Assembly: GCA_003246295.1 (NCBI GenBank)
Contig: QKAS01000016.1
Span: forward strand, 1 to 50,958
Direction: 5' to 3'
DNA from: Clostridia bacterium
GTDB lineage: Bacteria; Bacillota; Clostridia; Lachnospirales; Lachnospiraceae
DNA: 50,958 bases
In this document: one piece after another, positions 1 to 8,869 of the stretch
Layout of the letters: every line of letters begins with the position of its first letter
Numbering within the stretch: the stretch's first letter is position 1
Notes under the pieces: generated by a model
What the model was told of the DNA's origin: nothing
The model's database searches: none
The model's input: only the letters and a program-made list of their open reading frames with translations
Position numbers and translations under genes: made by a program

Positions 1-109
1 TAATTTAAATGTTTATAATATTTAAAAAACTTTATACTGAAATAAATATAAATAATGTACAATAAATACATTTGAAATTCAATATAATATAAAATATATA
101 CAAATAATA

Positions 110-138
110 TTGACAGAATAATTACTGTATGCTAATCT
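110..138 (+). promoter_or_regulatory. Sigma-70-type promoter for the sugar operon
   Basis: TTGACA at 110-115 and TAATCT at 133-138 are separated by exactly 17 bp in an AT-rich stretch, about 100 bp upstream of the binding-protein gene. This is a near-consensus housekeeping promoter. The rest of 1-239 holds no gene that I can support. Confidence 0.6.
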
Positions 139-180
139 TTAATTACTAAATACGAACTTAACAAAAGCTAAAAACAAGTG

Positions 181-218
181 ATTGTTAAACAGAAGTTTAC
201 TTTTGGTTCGTAAACAAT
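181..218. promoter_or_regulatory. Possible operator: nested inverted repeat
   Basis: ATTGTT (181-186) is mirrored by AACAAT (213-218), and inside it GTTTAC (195-200) is mirrored by GTAAAC (210-215). The element lies between the predicted promoter and the start codon at 240, where a repressor of a sugar operon would bind. The arms are short, so this could be chance in AT-rich DNA. No regulator gene is adjacent. Confidence 0.25.
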
Positions 219-239
219 TCATATTCTAGGAGGGTTACT

Positions 240-1346
240 ATGAAGAAGAAAGTACTAAGCGTAATGTTATGCCTGGCTATGACAGCATCCATGTTAATGG
301 GGTGCGGTGTATCCAAAGTAGAAGAAGTAGCAGAAACACCTGCAGCTGAAACGACAGAAGCTGCACCTGCAGAAGAAGCAGCACCAGCAGAAGAAACAGC
401 AGAAACACCTGCAGCAGAAACAGAAACAGCAGGCAATTATAAAATTGCTGTAGTACCAAAATTGACAAGTATTGCATGGTTTCAGAGAATGGAAGTTGGG
501 GTCAAAGAATATGCTGAGAAGAATGGTGTAGATGCATTTTACACAGGCCCATCAGAAGGTGATGGTGCACTTCAGGCACAGGTTATCGAAGATCTGATTT
601 CACAAGGCGTTGACGCAATTTGTGTTGTGCCGTTTTCTACAGAGGCACTTGAGCCTGTTTTAAAGAAAGCAAGAGAAGCAGGAATTGTTGTTATTACACA
701 CGAAGCATCCGGTATGACCAATATGGATTACGACATTGAAGCATTTGATAATGCTGCATATGGTGAACATTTCATGGAAAAACTTGGTGAGCTGACAGGC
801 GGCAAAGGAGAATACCTTTTAACTGTAGGATCTCTTACAAGTGAATCTCATAATCAGTGGGTTGATGCTGCAAAAACATTACAGGAAGAAAAATTCCCTG
901 AAATGAAACAGTATGGAGATAAAATTGAAACAGCAGATGATCAGTCAAAAGCTTATGAAAAAGTAAAAGAAGCATTAACAGCGAACCCAAGTATTGCAGC
1001 AATTCAGGGTTCCGCAATGCCTGATATTGCTGGTGCAGCACTTGCTGTAGAAGAGCTGGGTCTTGCTGGAAAAGTAAAATTAGCAGGAACTTCACTGGTA
1101 TCTGTATCTGGTAAATATGTAAAAGATGGTACGATTGAAATGATTTCTTTCTGGGATCCTGCACTTGCAGGCCAGGCAATGATTGAACTTGCACTTAAAG
1201 TATTGAACAAAGAAACTGTTGAAAGTGGATGTGATCTTGGTGTTCAAGGGTATAATAGTCTGACGCTGGATGGAAATGTATTATATGGACAGGCTTGGAT
1301 CGATGTTACAAAAGAGAATGTTGATGATCCTGCGTATGATTTCTGA
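240..1346 (+). CDS. Sugar ABC transporter substrate-binding lipoprotein (LsrB/RhaS-like)
   Basis: This is the extracytoplasmic sugar receptor of an ABC importer, anchored to the membrane by a lipid. The first 22 residues form a lipoprotein signal with lipobox LMGC. It is followed by a low-complexity Ala/Glu/Thr/Pro linker (about residues 27-63) and then a periplasmic-binding-protein type 1 fold starting at YKIAVVPKLTSIAWF. That motif and the overall sequence resemble the autoinducer-2 (LsrB) and rhamnose (RhaS) receptor group rather than RbsB proper. The start has a strong AGGAGGG site at 229-235. It is the first gene of a nine-gene run on one strand. A hairpin just downstream may raise its level relative to the other transporter genes. 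The ligand cannot be read from sequence; lyxose or another pentose or tetrose is a guess from the downstream enzymes. Confidence 0.9.
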   Translation: MKKKVLSVMLCLAMTASMLMGCGVSKVEEVAETPAAETTEAAPAEEAAPAEETAETPAAETETAGNYKIAVVPKLTSIAWFQRMEVGVKEYAEKNGVDAFYTGPSEGDGALQAQVIEDLISQGVDAICVVPFSTEALEPVLKKAREAGIVVITHEASGMTNMDYDIEAFDNAAYGEHFMEKLGELTGGKGEYLLTVGSLTSESHNQWVDAAKTLQEEKFPEMKQYGDKIETADDQSKAYEKVKEALTANPSIAAIQGSAMPDIAGAALAVEELGLAGKVKLAGTSLVSVSGKYVKDGTIEMISFWDPALAGQAMIELALKVLNKETVESGCDLGVQGYNSLTLDGNVLYGQAWIDVTKENVDDPAYDF

Positions 1347-1379
1347 TCATAACAGAATACGTAAGCTGTTCTAACATGT

Positions 1380-1421
1380 ACGGACCTTATAAATCAAAAA
1401 CAGCAGATTTATGAGGTCCGT
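1380..1421 (+). terminator. Hairpin between binding protein and ATPase genes (attenuator-like)
   Basis: A 16-bp stem with one mismatch (1380-1395 against 1406-1421) encloses a 10-nt loop. No clear U-run follows, so it is more likely a partial attenuator or mRNA-stability element than a full terminator. A GAGG at 1413-1416, which could serve the ATG at 1427, lies in its 3' arm. Confidence 0.5.
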
Positions 1422-1456
1422 TATTAATGAATACAACTGAGAGAAAGTTGGTAAGA

Positions 1457-2947
1457 ATGATGGCAGATACTTTTTTGAAATTAGATCATATAAAAAAATA
1501 TTTTGGTGGAGTAAAAGCTCTTAAGGGTGTCAGCCTTGAGGTGAGAAGCGGTGAGATTCACTGCCTTGCCGGTGAAAATGGATGCGGTAAGTCCACTTTG
1601 ATCAAAGTAATATCAGGTGCACATGATGCAACGGAAGGTGAAATATATATAGAAGGAAGTAAAATAGATAAACTGACACCAATTGAGTCAATTAGGCTTG
1701 GCATTCAAGTGATTTATCAGGATTTTGCCGTATTTCCAAATCTGAGTGTGGCTGAAAATATTGCGATGAACCGAGCGCTTATGACAGGCAATAAAAAAAT
1801 GAATTGGAAAGAAGCCAGAGAACTTGCACTTCAGGCAATGGAACAAATCGGGGCACACATGGATCCGGATGTTTTGGTAGAAAGACTCTCGGTTGCTAAT
1901 AAACAGATGGTTGCGATTTGCCGTGCCATTATCAATGATGCAAAACTACTAATATTGGATGAACCTACGACAGCGCTGACCGCAAATGAAGTTGAAAAAC
2001 TGAATACGATTATCAGGAATCTGAAAGCAAAAGGTATGGCGATAGTTATCGTTAACCATAAACTGGATGAAATCTATAAAATCGCAGACAGGTTGACCAT
2101 CTTACGAAATGGAGAAAATGTTGCAACAGGAATGATTACGGAATTTGACAGAGCCAGATTTGTTAAATGTATGACGGGACATGAGGTTGCTGATACAATA
2201 TACAGACCCGAACCTTCTGATGAAGAGATTGTTAAAGTAGAAAATCTTACTAAGAAGGGTGCTTTTGAGCAAGTTAGTTTTTGTGTAAAAAAAGGAGATA
2301 TGCTGGGGATTACAGGACTTTTAGGTTCGGGACGAGGTGAAATAGGTGATGCCTTGTTTGGAATCGCACCTGCTGAAGAAGGTGTTATTACACTGAATGG
2401 TAAAAAAATCGAAATACATTCCATACAGGATGCGATGCAGCATAAAATTGGATATGTTCCAGAAGACCGACTGACGCAGGGATTGTTTATGAATCGATCA
2501 ATCTGTCAGAATACTGTAGCTGCTTCTATTGCAAAGTATCTGGGGAAAATGGGATTGAACCATAACAAAATGAAAGAGATTACAAATTACTGGATTAAGA
2601 CCATAGGATGTGCGGCACCTTCGGCAGAGGCAACGATGAGAACATTGTCTGGCGGAAATGCACAGAAAATGGTAATTGCGAAATGGTTGAATACAGAACC
2701 TTCTCTATTAATCCTAAATGGTCCGACTGTGGGTGTCGATGTGGGATCCAAAGCTGATATACATGCAATTCTGCATAATTTGGCAAAAAAAGGTATAGGT
2801 GTCATTATCATTTCTGATGACTTGAATGAGTTAATTCACAATTGTAATAAACTTATTATTATGAAAAATGGACGAACTTCAGGGGTGCTTGAGACCGGAG
2901 ATATGAGTGAGGCTGAACTCACAGGATTATTAAACAGTGGAATGTAG
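1457..2947 (+). CDS. Sugar ABC transporter ATP-binding protein, two NBDs (RbsA/RhaT-like)
   Basis: This cytoplasmic ATPase energises the two permeases that follow. It contains two nucleotide-binding domains in tandem, as in RbsA, AraG and LsrA. NBD1 has Walker A GENGCGKST, a Walker B LLILDEPT and a non-canonical signature LSVANKQM. NBD2 has an altered P-loop (GLLGSGRGE) but a good signature LSGGNAQK. Its Walker B reads LILNGPTVGVD, with Asn-Gly where Asp-Glu is usual. Degeneration of NBD2 is common in this carbohydrate-uptake class. An upstream in-frame ATG at 1427 is possible and would use a GAGG inside the preceding hairpin. I prefer 1457 or 1460 because MADTFLKLDHIKKYF is the usual N-terminus of the family. 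Confidence 0.9.
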   Translation: MMADTFLKLDHIKKYFGGVKALKGVSLEVRSGEIHCLAGENGCGKSTLIKVISGAHDATEGEIYIEGSKIDKLTPIESIRLGIQVIYQDFAVFPNLSVAENIAMNRALMTGNKKMNWKEARELALQAMEQIGAHMDPDVLVERLSVANKQMVAICRAIINDAKLLILDEPTTALTANEVEKLNTIIRNLKAKGMAIVIVNHKLDEIYKIADRLTILRNGENVATGMITEFDRARFVKCMTGHEVADTIYRPEPSDEEIVKVENLTKKGAFEQVSFCVKKGDMLGITGLLGSGRGEIGDALFGIAPAEEGVITLNGKKIEIHSIQDAMQHKIGYVPEDRLTQGLFMNRSICQNTVAASIAKYLGKMGLNHNKMKEITNYWIKTIGCAAPSAEATMRTLSGGNAQKMVIAKWLNTEPSLLILNGPTVGVDVGSKADIHAILHNLAKKGIGVIIISDDLNELIHNCNKLIIMKNGRTSGVLETGDMSEAELTGLLNSGM

Positions 2948-2958
2948 AGGAGAACAAA

Positions 2959-3957
2959 ATGAGCAAAAAAGTAAAACATATTTTAGCAACGAATGAAGCA
3001 ATCGTTGTGTATATCATAATTGCCCTTTGCACTCTGATAGGAATCGTCAATCCTGCTTTTTTTGGAGTTTCTACCGTAATCACACTTTCCAGGGCAATGT
3101 TGATTACTTTGATTTTTGCAACATGTGAGATGATTGTAATTATATCAGGTGGTATTGATGTGTCATTTCCAGCAGTCGCTTGCATTGCAATGTACAGCAC
3201 AATAAGATTTTTGCTGGCATTTGAGATTGACAGCCCAGTGATTGCATATCTTTGTGTTTCGGTAATTGGTCTTTTATTTGGGGCACTAAATGCATATCTC
3301 ATTGCGAAGATTAAATTGCCACCGCTGATTGCAACGTTGGGAGTGAGTAGTGTAGCAAATGGTGCAACGCTTGCTTTTCTTGGAACAAAGGAAATTTCAA
3401 ATATTCCTGAGAAAATTGATGCGCTTTCAAAAGTATTTATTTTATCCTATACCAATCCGCAGGGAATTACCTATCAGCTTACCGTCATGTTCCTGATTCC
3501 ATTATGTATGATTCTTGCGGCTTTCTATATTTTAAAATATACAATGCTTGGACGAGGGATTTATGCGATTGGTGGAGATAAAAATGCAGCCAGAATTGCA
3601 GGGTTTAATGTAACAAAAATTCAATTTATTGTCTATATGACATCAGGCCTTTTTGCAGGAATCGGTGGTCTTACTTATACTATATTAATGAGGCAGGCAA
3701 GTCCGCAGAGTCTTATGGGAAGCGAAATGATGGTTATTGCTGCTGTTGTTGTAGGAGGTACCAGAATTACAGGCGGACATGGAACCATGATTGGAACCGT
3801 TCTAGGAGTATTACTTATCGCGATCGTTCAAAACAATCTAATTATGCTTGGGATACCAACGCATTATCAAACATTTGTTGTTGGGCTGATTATTGTTATT
3901 GGTACTTCAATTACGTCTTTACGTGCTAAAAAAATAGCAAACAGTGCAAAGGTATAG
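2959..3957 (+). CDS. Sugar ABC transporter permease 1 (RbsC/LsrC family)
   Basis: This integral membrane protein of 332 aa forms half of the importer channel. It is almost entirely hydrophobic with roughly eight to ten membrane segments. It carries the SGGIDVSFPAVA motif typical of the BPD_transp_2 family, and the VVVGGTRITGGHGTMIGTVLG loop region near the C-terminus. The start ATG follows GAGGAG at 2947-2952. It lies 11 bp after the ATPase gene and 11 bp before the second permease, so the three are co-transcribed. Two different permeases instead of one duplicated gene fit the LsrCD/RhaPQ arrangement. Confidence 0.9.
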   Translation: MSKKVKHILATNEAIVVYIIIALCTLIGIVNPAFFGVSTVITLSRAMLITLIFATCEMIVIISGGIDVSFPAVACIAMYSTIRFLLAFEIDSPVIAYLCVSVIGLLFGALNAYLIAKIKLPPLIATLGVSSVANGATLAFLGTKEISNIPEKIDALSKVFILSYTNPQGITYQLTVMFLIPLCMILAAFYILKYTMLGRGIYAIGGDKNAARIAGFNVTKIQFIVYMTSGLFAGIGGLTYTILMRQASPQSLMGSEMMVIAAVVVGGTRITGGHGTMIGTVLGVLLIAIVQNNLIMLGIPTHYQTFVVGLIIVIGTSITSLRAKKIANSAKV

Positions 3958-3968
3958 GGGGTCTAACA

Positions 3969-4943
3969 ATGGAAAAGAGTAAAAAGTTTTTTAAAGAGGC
4001 AGACAAGAATACCCTGGCATTGTTTGGCATAGCAATCATGATTTTTGCAATCATGGGTATTTTTGCTCCAAAGTCATTTTTGGGAATCGCAAACCTGCAG
4101 GGAATGTGTATTCAATTTCCGGAATACGGAATATTAGCACTTGGAATGATGCTTGCTATGATTTCTGGAGGAATTGACCTGTCGTTAGTTGGCATCGCCA
4201 ATTTTTCAAGTATTGTAGGTAGTATCGTAATGATTAAAACGGGTGGAAGTGGTATCTCCATTTTATTTGGCATTGCAACTGCATTAACGGTTGGTGCTTT
4301 ATGCGGTCTGTTTAATGGATTTCTTATTGGATATCTAAGGATTCCTGCGATGCTGGTTACTTTATGTGGATTACAGTTATATACCGGACTGGGTCTTGCA
4401 GTAACTAAAGGTCCTGCGTTGACGGGCTTGCCAGAAAGCTATAGTTTGTTGGCAAATGGTGCTTTTTTTGGAGTGCCGATTGCTTTGATTATCTTTTTAG
4501 TTGTTGTTGGTTGTGTGTCTTATATATTAAAGGCGACAGTATATGGACAGCAGGTTCTCTATATGGGAACGAATGATGTTGCTTCTAGATACTCTGGAAT
4601 CAATAATCTTAAAGTAACGATGAAGACCTATTTAACAGGAGGAATATTGGGCGCAATCAGTGGTGTTTTGATGGCATCTCATTATAACTCGGCAAAAGCT
4701 GACTATGGTAGCTCTTATACACTTCTTACGTTGTTGATTGCAGTACTTGGCGGGACGGATCCGGATGGTGGAAAAGGAAGAGTGGCAGGTGTTGCAATGG
4801 CGGTTGTAGTATTGCAACTGGTATCCAGCGCATTCAATATTATGAGAGTTAATGCATTTGTAAAAACATTTGTATGGGGATTACTTTTACTGGTTATTAT
4901 GATCATTACAAAACTAGTTGAAAATAGAAGGAAGGAAGCATAA
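3969..4943 (+). CDS. Sugar ABC transporter permease 2 (RbsC/LsrD family)
   Basis: This second membrane subunit of 324 aa is paralogous to the preceding gene. It has SGGIDLSLVGIANFS, which aligns with the first permease's SGGIDVSFP motif, and VLGGTDPDGGKGRVAG near the C-terminus. It would dimerise with permease 1 over the double-NBD ATPase. The stop codon overlaps the start of the cupin gene (TAATG at 4941-4945), showing tight translational coupling and linking that cupin to the sugar pathway. Confidence 0.9.
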   Translation: MEKSKKFFKEADKNTLALFGIAIMIFAIMGIFAPKSFLGIANLQGMCIQFPEYGILALGMMLAMISGGIDLSLVGIANFSSIVGSIVMIKTGGSGISILFGIATALTVGALCGLFNGFLIGYLRIPAMLVTLCGLQLYTGLGLAVTKGPALTGLPESYSLLANGAFFGVPIALIIFLVVVGCVSYILKATVYGQQVLYMGTNDVASRYSGINNLKVTMKTYLTGGILGAISGVLMASHYNSAKADYGSSYTLLTLLIAVLGGTDPDGGKGRVAGVAMAVVVLQLVSSAFNIMRVNAFVKTFVWGLLLLVIMIITKLVENRRKEA

Positions 4944-5428
4944 TGAGAACAATACAGGTACAGGAATTAACAAAACAAGCATTTGATGAATATGGAAGTT
5001 ATTATAGTATCACGAATCCGATAGGACACAATCTTGGAGATTTTTATCATGACCATATATTGTATCCGGTATCAGGAAATGAACCGATAGGATTTTCGGC
5101 TCTGATTACGCATAAGCAGGAGTCCATGATTGTTACTGCAGCTGAGTACCATAATACAACAGCAGAAATTTTACTTCCGTTAGATGGTGATATTGTGATT
5201 CATGTTGCACCACCGTCAAACAAACCGGTTCCGGAATTGACAGAAGCATTTTATGTGCCAAAAGGAACCATGGTTAAGCTGAATACAGGGGTCTGGCACC
5301 TGGCTCCGTTTGCAATGGATCGTGACGAAGCGCATGTTCTGATTGCACTTCCAGAGCGGATTTATTTTAATGATTGTATTGTTGTAGATTATGAAAAAGA
5401 GCAGTATATCGAAATTGTTAAAAAATAG
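4943..5428 (+). CDS. AllA-like (ureidoglycolate lyase family) cupin, function in sugar operon unknown
   Basis: The 161-aa protein resembles the ureidoglycolate lyase family in length and layout. It has an N-terminal strand VQELTKQAFDEYG, a central EILLPLDGDIVIHVAPP strand pair and a late VWHLAPFAM segment, where AllA has VWHHPLFA. No purine-degradation gene is nearby. The gene overlaps the permease stop codon by one base, so it belongs to sugar use. I infer a sugar isomerase, epimerase or lactone-type activity, but nothing in the sequence fixes it. A 74-bp gap follows before dhaK. Confidence 0.65.
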   Translation: MRTIQVQELTKQAFDEYGSYYSITNPIGHNLGDFYHDHILYPVSGNEPIGFSALITHKQESMIVTAAEYHNTTAEILLPLDGDIVIHVAPPSNKPVPELTEAFYVPKGTMVKLNTGVWHLAPFAMDRDEAHVLIALPERIYFNDCIVVDYEKEQYIEIVKK

Positions 5429-5502
5429 TATTTGTCAAAAAGTTAATCAATATTAAGCACATAAATTTCATATCATGCAAAGAACAGCTGGAGGAAAATA
5501 AA

Positions 5503-6513
5503 ATGAAGAAAATAATTAACCAACCTGAAAATTATGTTAATGAAATGCTGGAAGGACTTTATATTGCGCATCCGGATCTAATCACTTATACCAATAATGA
5601 TCTCAGATGTCTTGTAACAGCAAATAAAAAAGAAGGAAAAGTAGGAATTGCGACAGGGGGTGGATCTGGTCATCTTCCATTATTTCTGGGTTATGTTGGA
5701 AAGGGCATGTTGGATGGCTGTTCGGTGGGTGATGTTTTTCAGTCTCCGAGTGCAGAACAGATGCTTGCAATCACAAAAGAAATCGATTCTGGCGCAGGAG
5801 TGCTTTATATTTACGGAAATTACAATGGAGATATTTTTAACTTTGATATGGCAGCTGAAATGGCTGACTTTGAAGAAGATATCAGAGTAGAAAGCGTTGT
5901 TGCAGGAGAAGATGTTGCATCAGCAGGGCCTGCAGCACCAGGAGAAAAGAATACCAGAAGGGGAGTTGCGGGAATTTTTTTCGTGTATAAGTGTGCGGGA
6001 GCTGCAGCAGATGCAATGCTTGACCTTGATCAGGTGAAAGCCATCGCACAAAAAGCAGCTGAGAATGTTAGAACGATGGGCGTTGCGCTGACACCATGTA
6101 TCGTACCCAGAGTCGGAAAACCTGGATTTGAACTTGGCGAAGATGAGATGGAAATTGGCATGGGAATCCATGGTGAGACAGGAATCCGAAGAGGAAGAAT
6201 TGAACCGGCGGATCAAATTGTAGAAGAAATGTTAGATAAAATTATTGCAGATCTCCCTTATGTAGAAGGTGATGAAGTTGATGTACTGGTCAATGGACTT
6301 GGTGCAACGACGCTGGATGAACAATATATTGTAACACGTAAAATCAATGATGTATTATCGCAAAAAAGAATCCATGTTCATAAATATTATGTTGGTGAAT
6401 ATGTAACTTCACTTGAAATGGCTGGCTTTTCAATTTCATTATTAAAACTGGATGATGAGTTAAAGAAATATATGGAAGCACCGGCACAGACACCATTTTT
6501 TGTACAACTTTAA
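5503..6513 (+). CDS. dhaK: Dihydroxyacetone-kinase-like subunit DhaK
   Basis: This is the substrate-binding subunit of a Dha-type kinase, 336 aa and full length. The catalytic residues of E. coli DhaK are recognisable: His57 in GGGSGHLP, Asp110 in GNYNGD, and His223 in GMGIHGETG, the histidine that forms a hemiaminal with the ketose carbonyl. It is followed 18 bp later by DhaL. No DhaM (the PTS phosphodonor) is present. The true substrate may therefore be another short ketose such as erythrulose or a pentulose, as known for several DhaK homologues in sugar operons. The phosphate donor could be ATP. Start ATG with GGAGG at 5491-5495. Confidence 0.88.
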   Translation: MKKIINQPENYVNEMLEGLYIAHPDLITYTNNDLRCLVTANKKEGKVGIATGGGSGHLPLFLGYVGKGMLDGCSVGDVFQSPSAEQMLAITKEIDSGAGVLYIYGNYNGDIFNFDMAAEMADFEEDIRVESVVAGEDVASAGPAAPGEKNTRRGVAGIFFVYKCAGAAADAMLDLDQVKAIAQKAAENVRTMGVALTPCIVPRVGKPGFELGEDEMEIGMGIHGETGIRRGRIEPADQIVEEMLDKIIADLPYVEGDEVDVLVNGLGATTLDEQYIVTRKINDVLSQKRIHVHKYYVGEYVTSLEMAGFSISLLKLDDELKKYMEAPAQTPFFVQL

Positions 6514-6531
6514 GCTGGAGGTTAGGTAGAT

Positions 6532-7158
6532 ATGGAAATAGTTTCTTTAGTGCGGTTTTTAGAATCCGCAGATAGAATAATGAATGAAAATAGAGAGTAT
6601 CTAATCACGCTTGATAGTGTAGTAGGGGATGGTGACCTGGGTCTGACAATGGGCGATGGATTTAGGGCGGCCTATATGTGTGTCAAAGATGGTACACATA
6701 CAGACGCGGGTAAGCTTTTATATGATGCAGGCAAAGCAATGAGTACTGCTGTTCCGTCAACAATGGGAACGTTGATGGCTTCTGGTCTGATGCAGGCTGG
6801 AAAAGCACTGAAAGGAAAAGATTCTTTGGAGTCGCACGATTGGATCATCTTGTTTGAAGCTTATTTTGATGGCGTTGCGAATAGAGGAAAAGCAAAGATA
6901 GGAGATAAAACATTTTTAGATGGATTACATCCTGCATTAGATGCACTGAGAAGTGCGATTGAAGGGGGAAAAACACTAGAGATAGCAGCATCAGAAGCAG
7001 CAAGAGCAGCTGAGGACGGTTTTGAGAACACAACAACCATGATTGCGGTACATGGACGTGCAGCGACAAGAGGTGAGGCTTCACGAAGTTTGAAAGATCC
7101 GGGTGCTGCAGTGGCAGCATTGTTGATGAAGGCGTTTGAATCTTCTTTAGTGATATAA
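6532..7158 (+). CDS. dhaL: Dihydroxyacetone-kinase-like nucleotide subunit DhaL
   Basis: This is the ATP/ADP-binding partner of DhaK, 208 aa. The metal-binding aspartate triad is seen as D28, D33 and D35 in LDSVVGDGDLG. TAVPSTMGTLMASGLM provides the nucleotide-binding helix cap region, and an Ala-rich C-terminal helix set follows. It lies 18 bp after dhaK with a GGAGG at 6515-6519, so the two subunits should be made together. Absence of DhaM nearby leaves open whether it exchanges ATP directly or draws on a DhaM encoded elsewhere. Confidence 0.88.
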   Translation: MEIVSLVRFLESADRIMNENREYLITLDSVVGDGDLGLTMGDGFRAAYMCVKDGTHTDAGKLLYDAGKAMSTAVPSTMGTLMASGLMQAGKALKGKDSLESHDWIILFEAYFDGVANRGKAKIGDKTFLDGLHPALDALRSAIEGGKTLEIAASEAARAAEDGFENTTTMIAVHGRAATRGEASRSLKDPGAAVAALLMKAFESSLVI

Positions 7159-7179
7159 GACATTGAAAGGGACGATGCT

Positions 7180-8127
7180 ATGAAGATATTGAATATAGGT
7201 TCACTTAATCTGGACTATGTATATCAGGTAGATCATATGGTGTGTGGAGGAGAAACAATCTCTTCGGACGGAATGGAAGTCTATCTGGGCGGCAAAGGAT
7301 TTAACCAATCGGTAGCACTTGCGAATGCAGGCGTGGAAGTTTATCATGCTGGCATTGTAGGAACAGAAGGCGAAGTCTTTTTTGATGCATGTCTGAGGTA
7401 TGGAATTCGGTCGTCCTATATTAAAAGGGGAAGTGTGCGAAATGGGCATACAATCATTCAAATTGATAAAGTGGGACAAAATGCGATTATGCTGTATGGA
7501 GGATGTAACCGAGCATTTTCAAAAGAGTATATAAATGATGTGCTTGATGGGTTTGAACCCGGAGATTATCTGATTTTACAAAACGAAGTTAATCTTTTAG
7601 ACTATATCATTGACAGAGCATATGAAAAAGGGCTTATAATAGTACTGAATCCATCACCGTATGATGCATATTTGGACGCCTGCAAACTTGAGAAAATTTC
7701 TTTCTTTGTCTTGAACGAAATAGAAGGGTTTCAAATGAGTGGAAAAACAAAAGAAGATGAGATTCTTTCAAAAATGGAAGAAATGTTCCCACAGGCCGGT
7801 GTTTTGCTGACGCTTGGAAAAAGAGGCGCAATCTACGCAAAAGAAGGCAAAAGATGGAAACAGGAAATCTATAATTCGCCGGTAGTGGATACAACAGCTG
7901 CAGGAGATACTTTTACAGGATATTTCGTAGCATCATTAATCAAGATGGTTCCTGTTGAAGAAGCACTTAAAATTAGCACAATGGCATCAGCAATTGCTGT
8001 TTCCAGAAAAGGAGCCGCTCCTTCTATTCCGACAAGTGAAGAGGTTATGAGTGAACTTGGGAAACAGATTTTAAATGCCAAAGGAGGAACAAAGTATGAA
8101 ACGATCACAAATCAATCAGGTTATTAA
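7180..8127 (+). CDS. PfkB-family sugar kinase (ribokinase-like)
   Basis: This cytoplasmic carbohydrate kinase has 315 aa. The N-terminal PfkB signature GGKGFNQ is at residues 37-43. The C-terminal signature DTTAAGDTFTGYF starts at D237, with the catalytic base at D243. The overall layout, including the GSLNLDYVY opening, fits ribokinase-type enzymes. It is embedded between dhaL and the lyxose-isomerase-like gene, with its last 32 bp overlapping the latter. A second kinase beside DhaKL suggests either two entry sugars or two phosphorylation steps. The substrate cannot be assigned. Confidence 0.85.
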   Translation: MKILNIGSLNLDYVYQVDHMVCGGETISSDGMEVYLGGKGFNQSVALANAGVEVYHAGIVGTEGEVFFDACLRYGIRSSYIKRGSVRNGHTIIQIDKVGQNAIMLYGGCNRAFSKEYINDVLDGFEPGDYLILQNEVNLLDYIIDRAYEKGLIIVLNPSPYDAYLDACKLEKISFFVLNEIEGFQMSGKTKEDEILSKMEEMFPQAGVLLTLGKRGAIYAKEGKRWKQEIYNSPVVDTTAAGDTFTGYFVASLIKMVPVEEALKISTMASAIAVSRKGAAPSIPTSEEVMSELGKQILNAKGGTKYETITNQSGY

Positions 8128-8779
8128 GGACATGGAAGAACTTGCAGGGGAGACTGGATTTAAACTTCCGCCTTTTGCAAACTGGACACCACAGGAGTGG
8201 CTTGAAAAAGGTCATGAATATGATGAAATCAGAGACAATGGTCTTGGTTGGGATATCACTGATTTTGGAATGGGAGATTTTACAAAAAACGGGTTTGGTC
8301 TTTTTACGGTCAGAAATGGAAACCAGAAAATAGACAAGTATGTAAAACCGTATGCTGAAAAACTTCTTATGATGTATCCGGGACAAAAGGCAGCTATGCA
8401 TTTTCATTGGAGCAAAATGGAGGATATTATCAATCGAGGCGGTAATGATGTGTATATTACCGTATATAACGGAGACAAAGATGGGAAAATGTTAGATACA
8501 GACGTTGTTGTCAATACGGATGGAAAAGTGTCTGTGGTACCTGCTGGAACCAAGGTGCGTCTGACACCAGGGGAAAGTATTACGATTACTCCTTATATGT
8601 ATCACGATTTTGAAGTTCTGTCAGAGGGCGGGAAAGTGCTTCTTGGAGAAGTGTCCATGTGCAATGATGACCAGAATGATAATCGTTTTTATCAGGATGG
8701 GGTAGGAAGATTTCCTGCAATAGATGAAGATGAAGTTCCGTACAGACTGCTTTGTAATGAGTATCCGGTGGTGGAATAA
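8096..8779 (+). CDS. D-lyxose ketol-isomerase family protein (cupin)
   Basis: This predicted 227-aa metal-dependent sugar isomerase belongs to the D-lyxose isomerase (EcSI/YdaE-type) family, which interconverts D-lyxose with D-xylulose and D-mannose with D-fructose. The metal ligands are visible as H102, H104 and E109 in MHFHWSKMEDIINRGG and a later His near residue 170 in PYMYHDFEV. I chose the ATG at 8096 because AAGGAGG at 8081-8087 is correctly spaced from it. It overlaps the pfkB gene by 32 bp, showing coupling. It is the last gene of the sugar operon and is followed by an 11-bp-stem hairpin. Confidence 0.85.
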   Translation: MKRSQINQVIKDMEELAGETGFKLPPFANWTPQEWLEKGHEYDEIRDNGLGWDITDFGMGDFTKNGFGLFTVRNGNQKIDKYVKPYAEKLLMMYPGQKAAMHFHWSKMEDIINRGGNDVYITVYNGDKDGKMLDTDVVVNTDGKVSVVPAGTKVRLTPGESITITPYMYHDFEVLSEGGKVLLGEVSMCNDDQNDNRFYQDGVGRFPAIDEDEVPYRLLCNEYPVVE

Positions 8780-8789
8780 GGATGATGTA

Positions 8790-8817
8790 AATTCGCACGT
8801 AAATTCACGTGCGAATT
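8790..8817 (+). terminator. Hairpin after the sugar operon
   Basis: A perfect 11-bp stem (8790-8800 and 8807-8817) with a 6-nt loop starts 10 bp after the last stop codon. It lacks a good U-tract, so intrinsic termination is uncertain. The position supports an operon end. Confidence 0.45.
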
Positions 8818-8869
8818 CGCTTGCTTGCTTATGCTTTTGGTTATATAATTAAGCAAAGGAGTGATGATT

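Noticed and set aside
330..430. Tandem GCAGAAGAAGC-like repeats in the binding-protein gene
   Set aside because: They encode an Ala/Glu linker after the lipobox, a common lipoprotein feature. Antisense open frames here are shadows of it.
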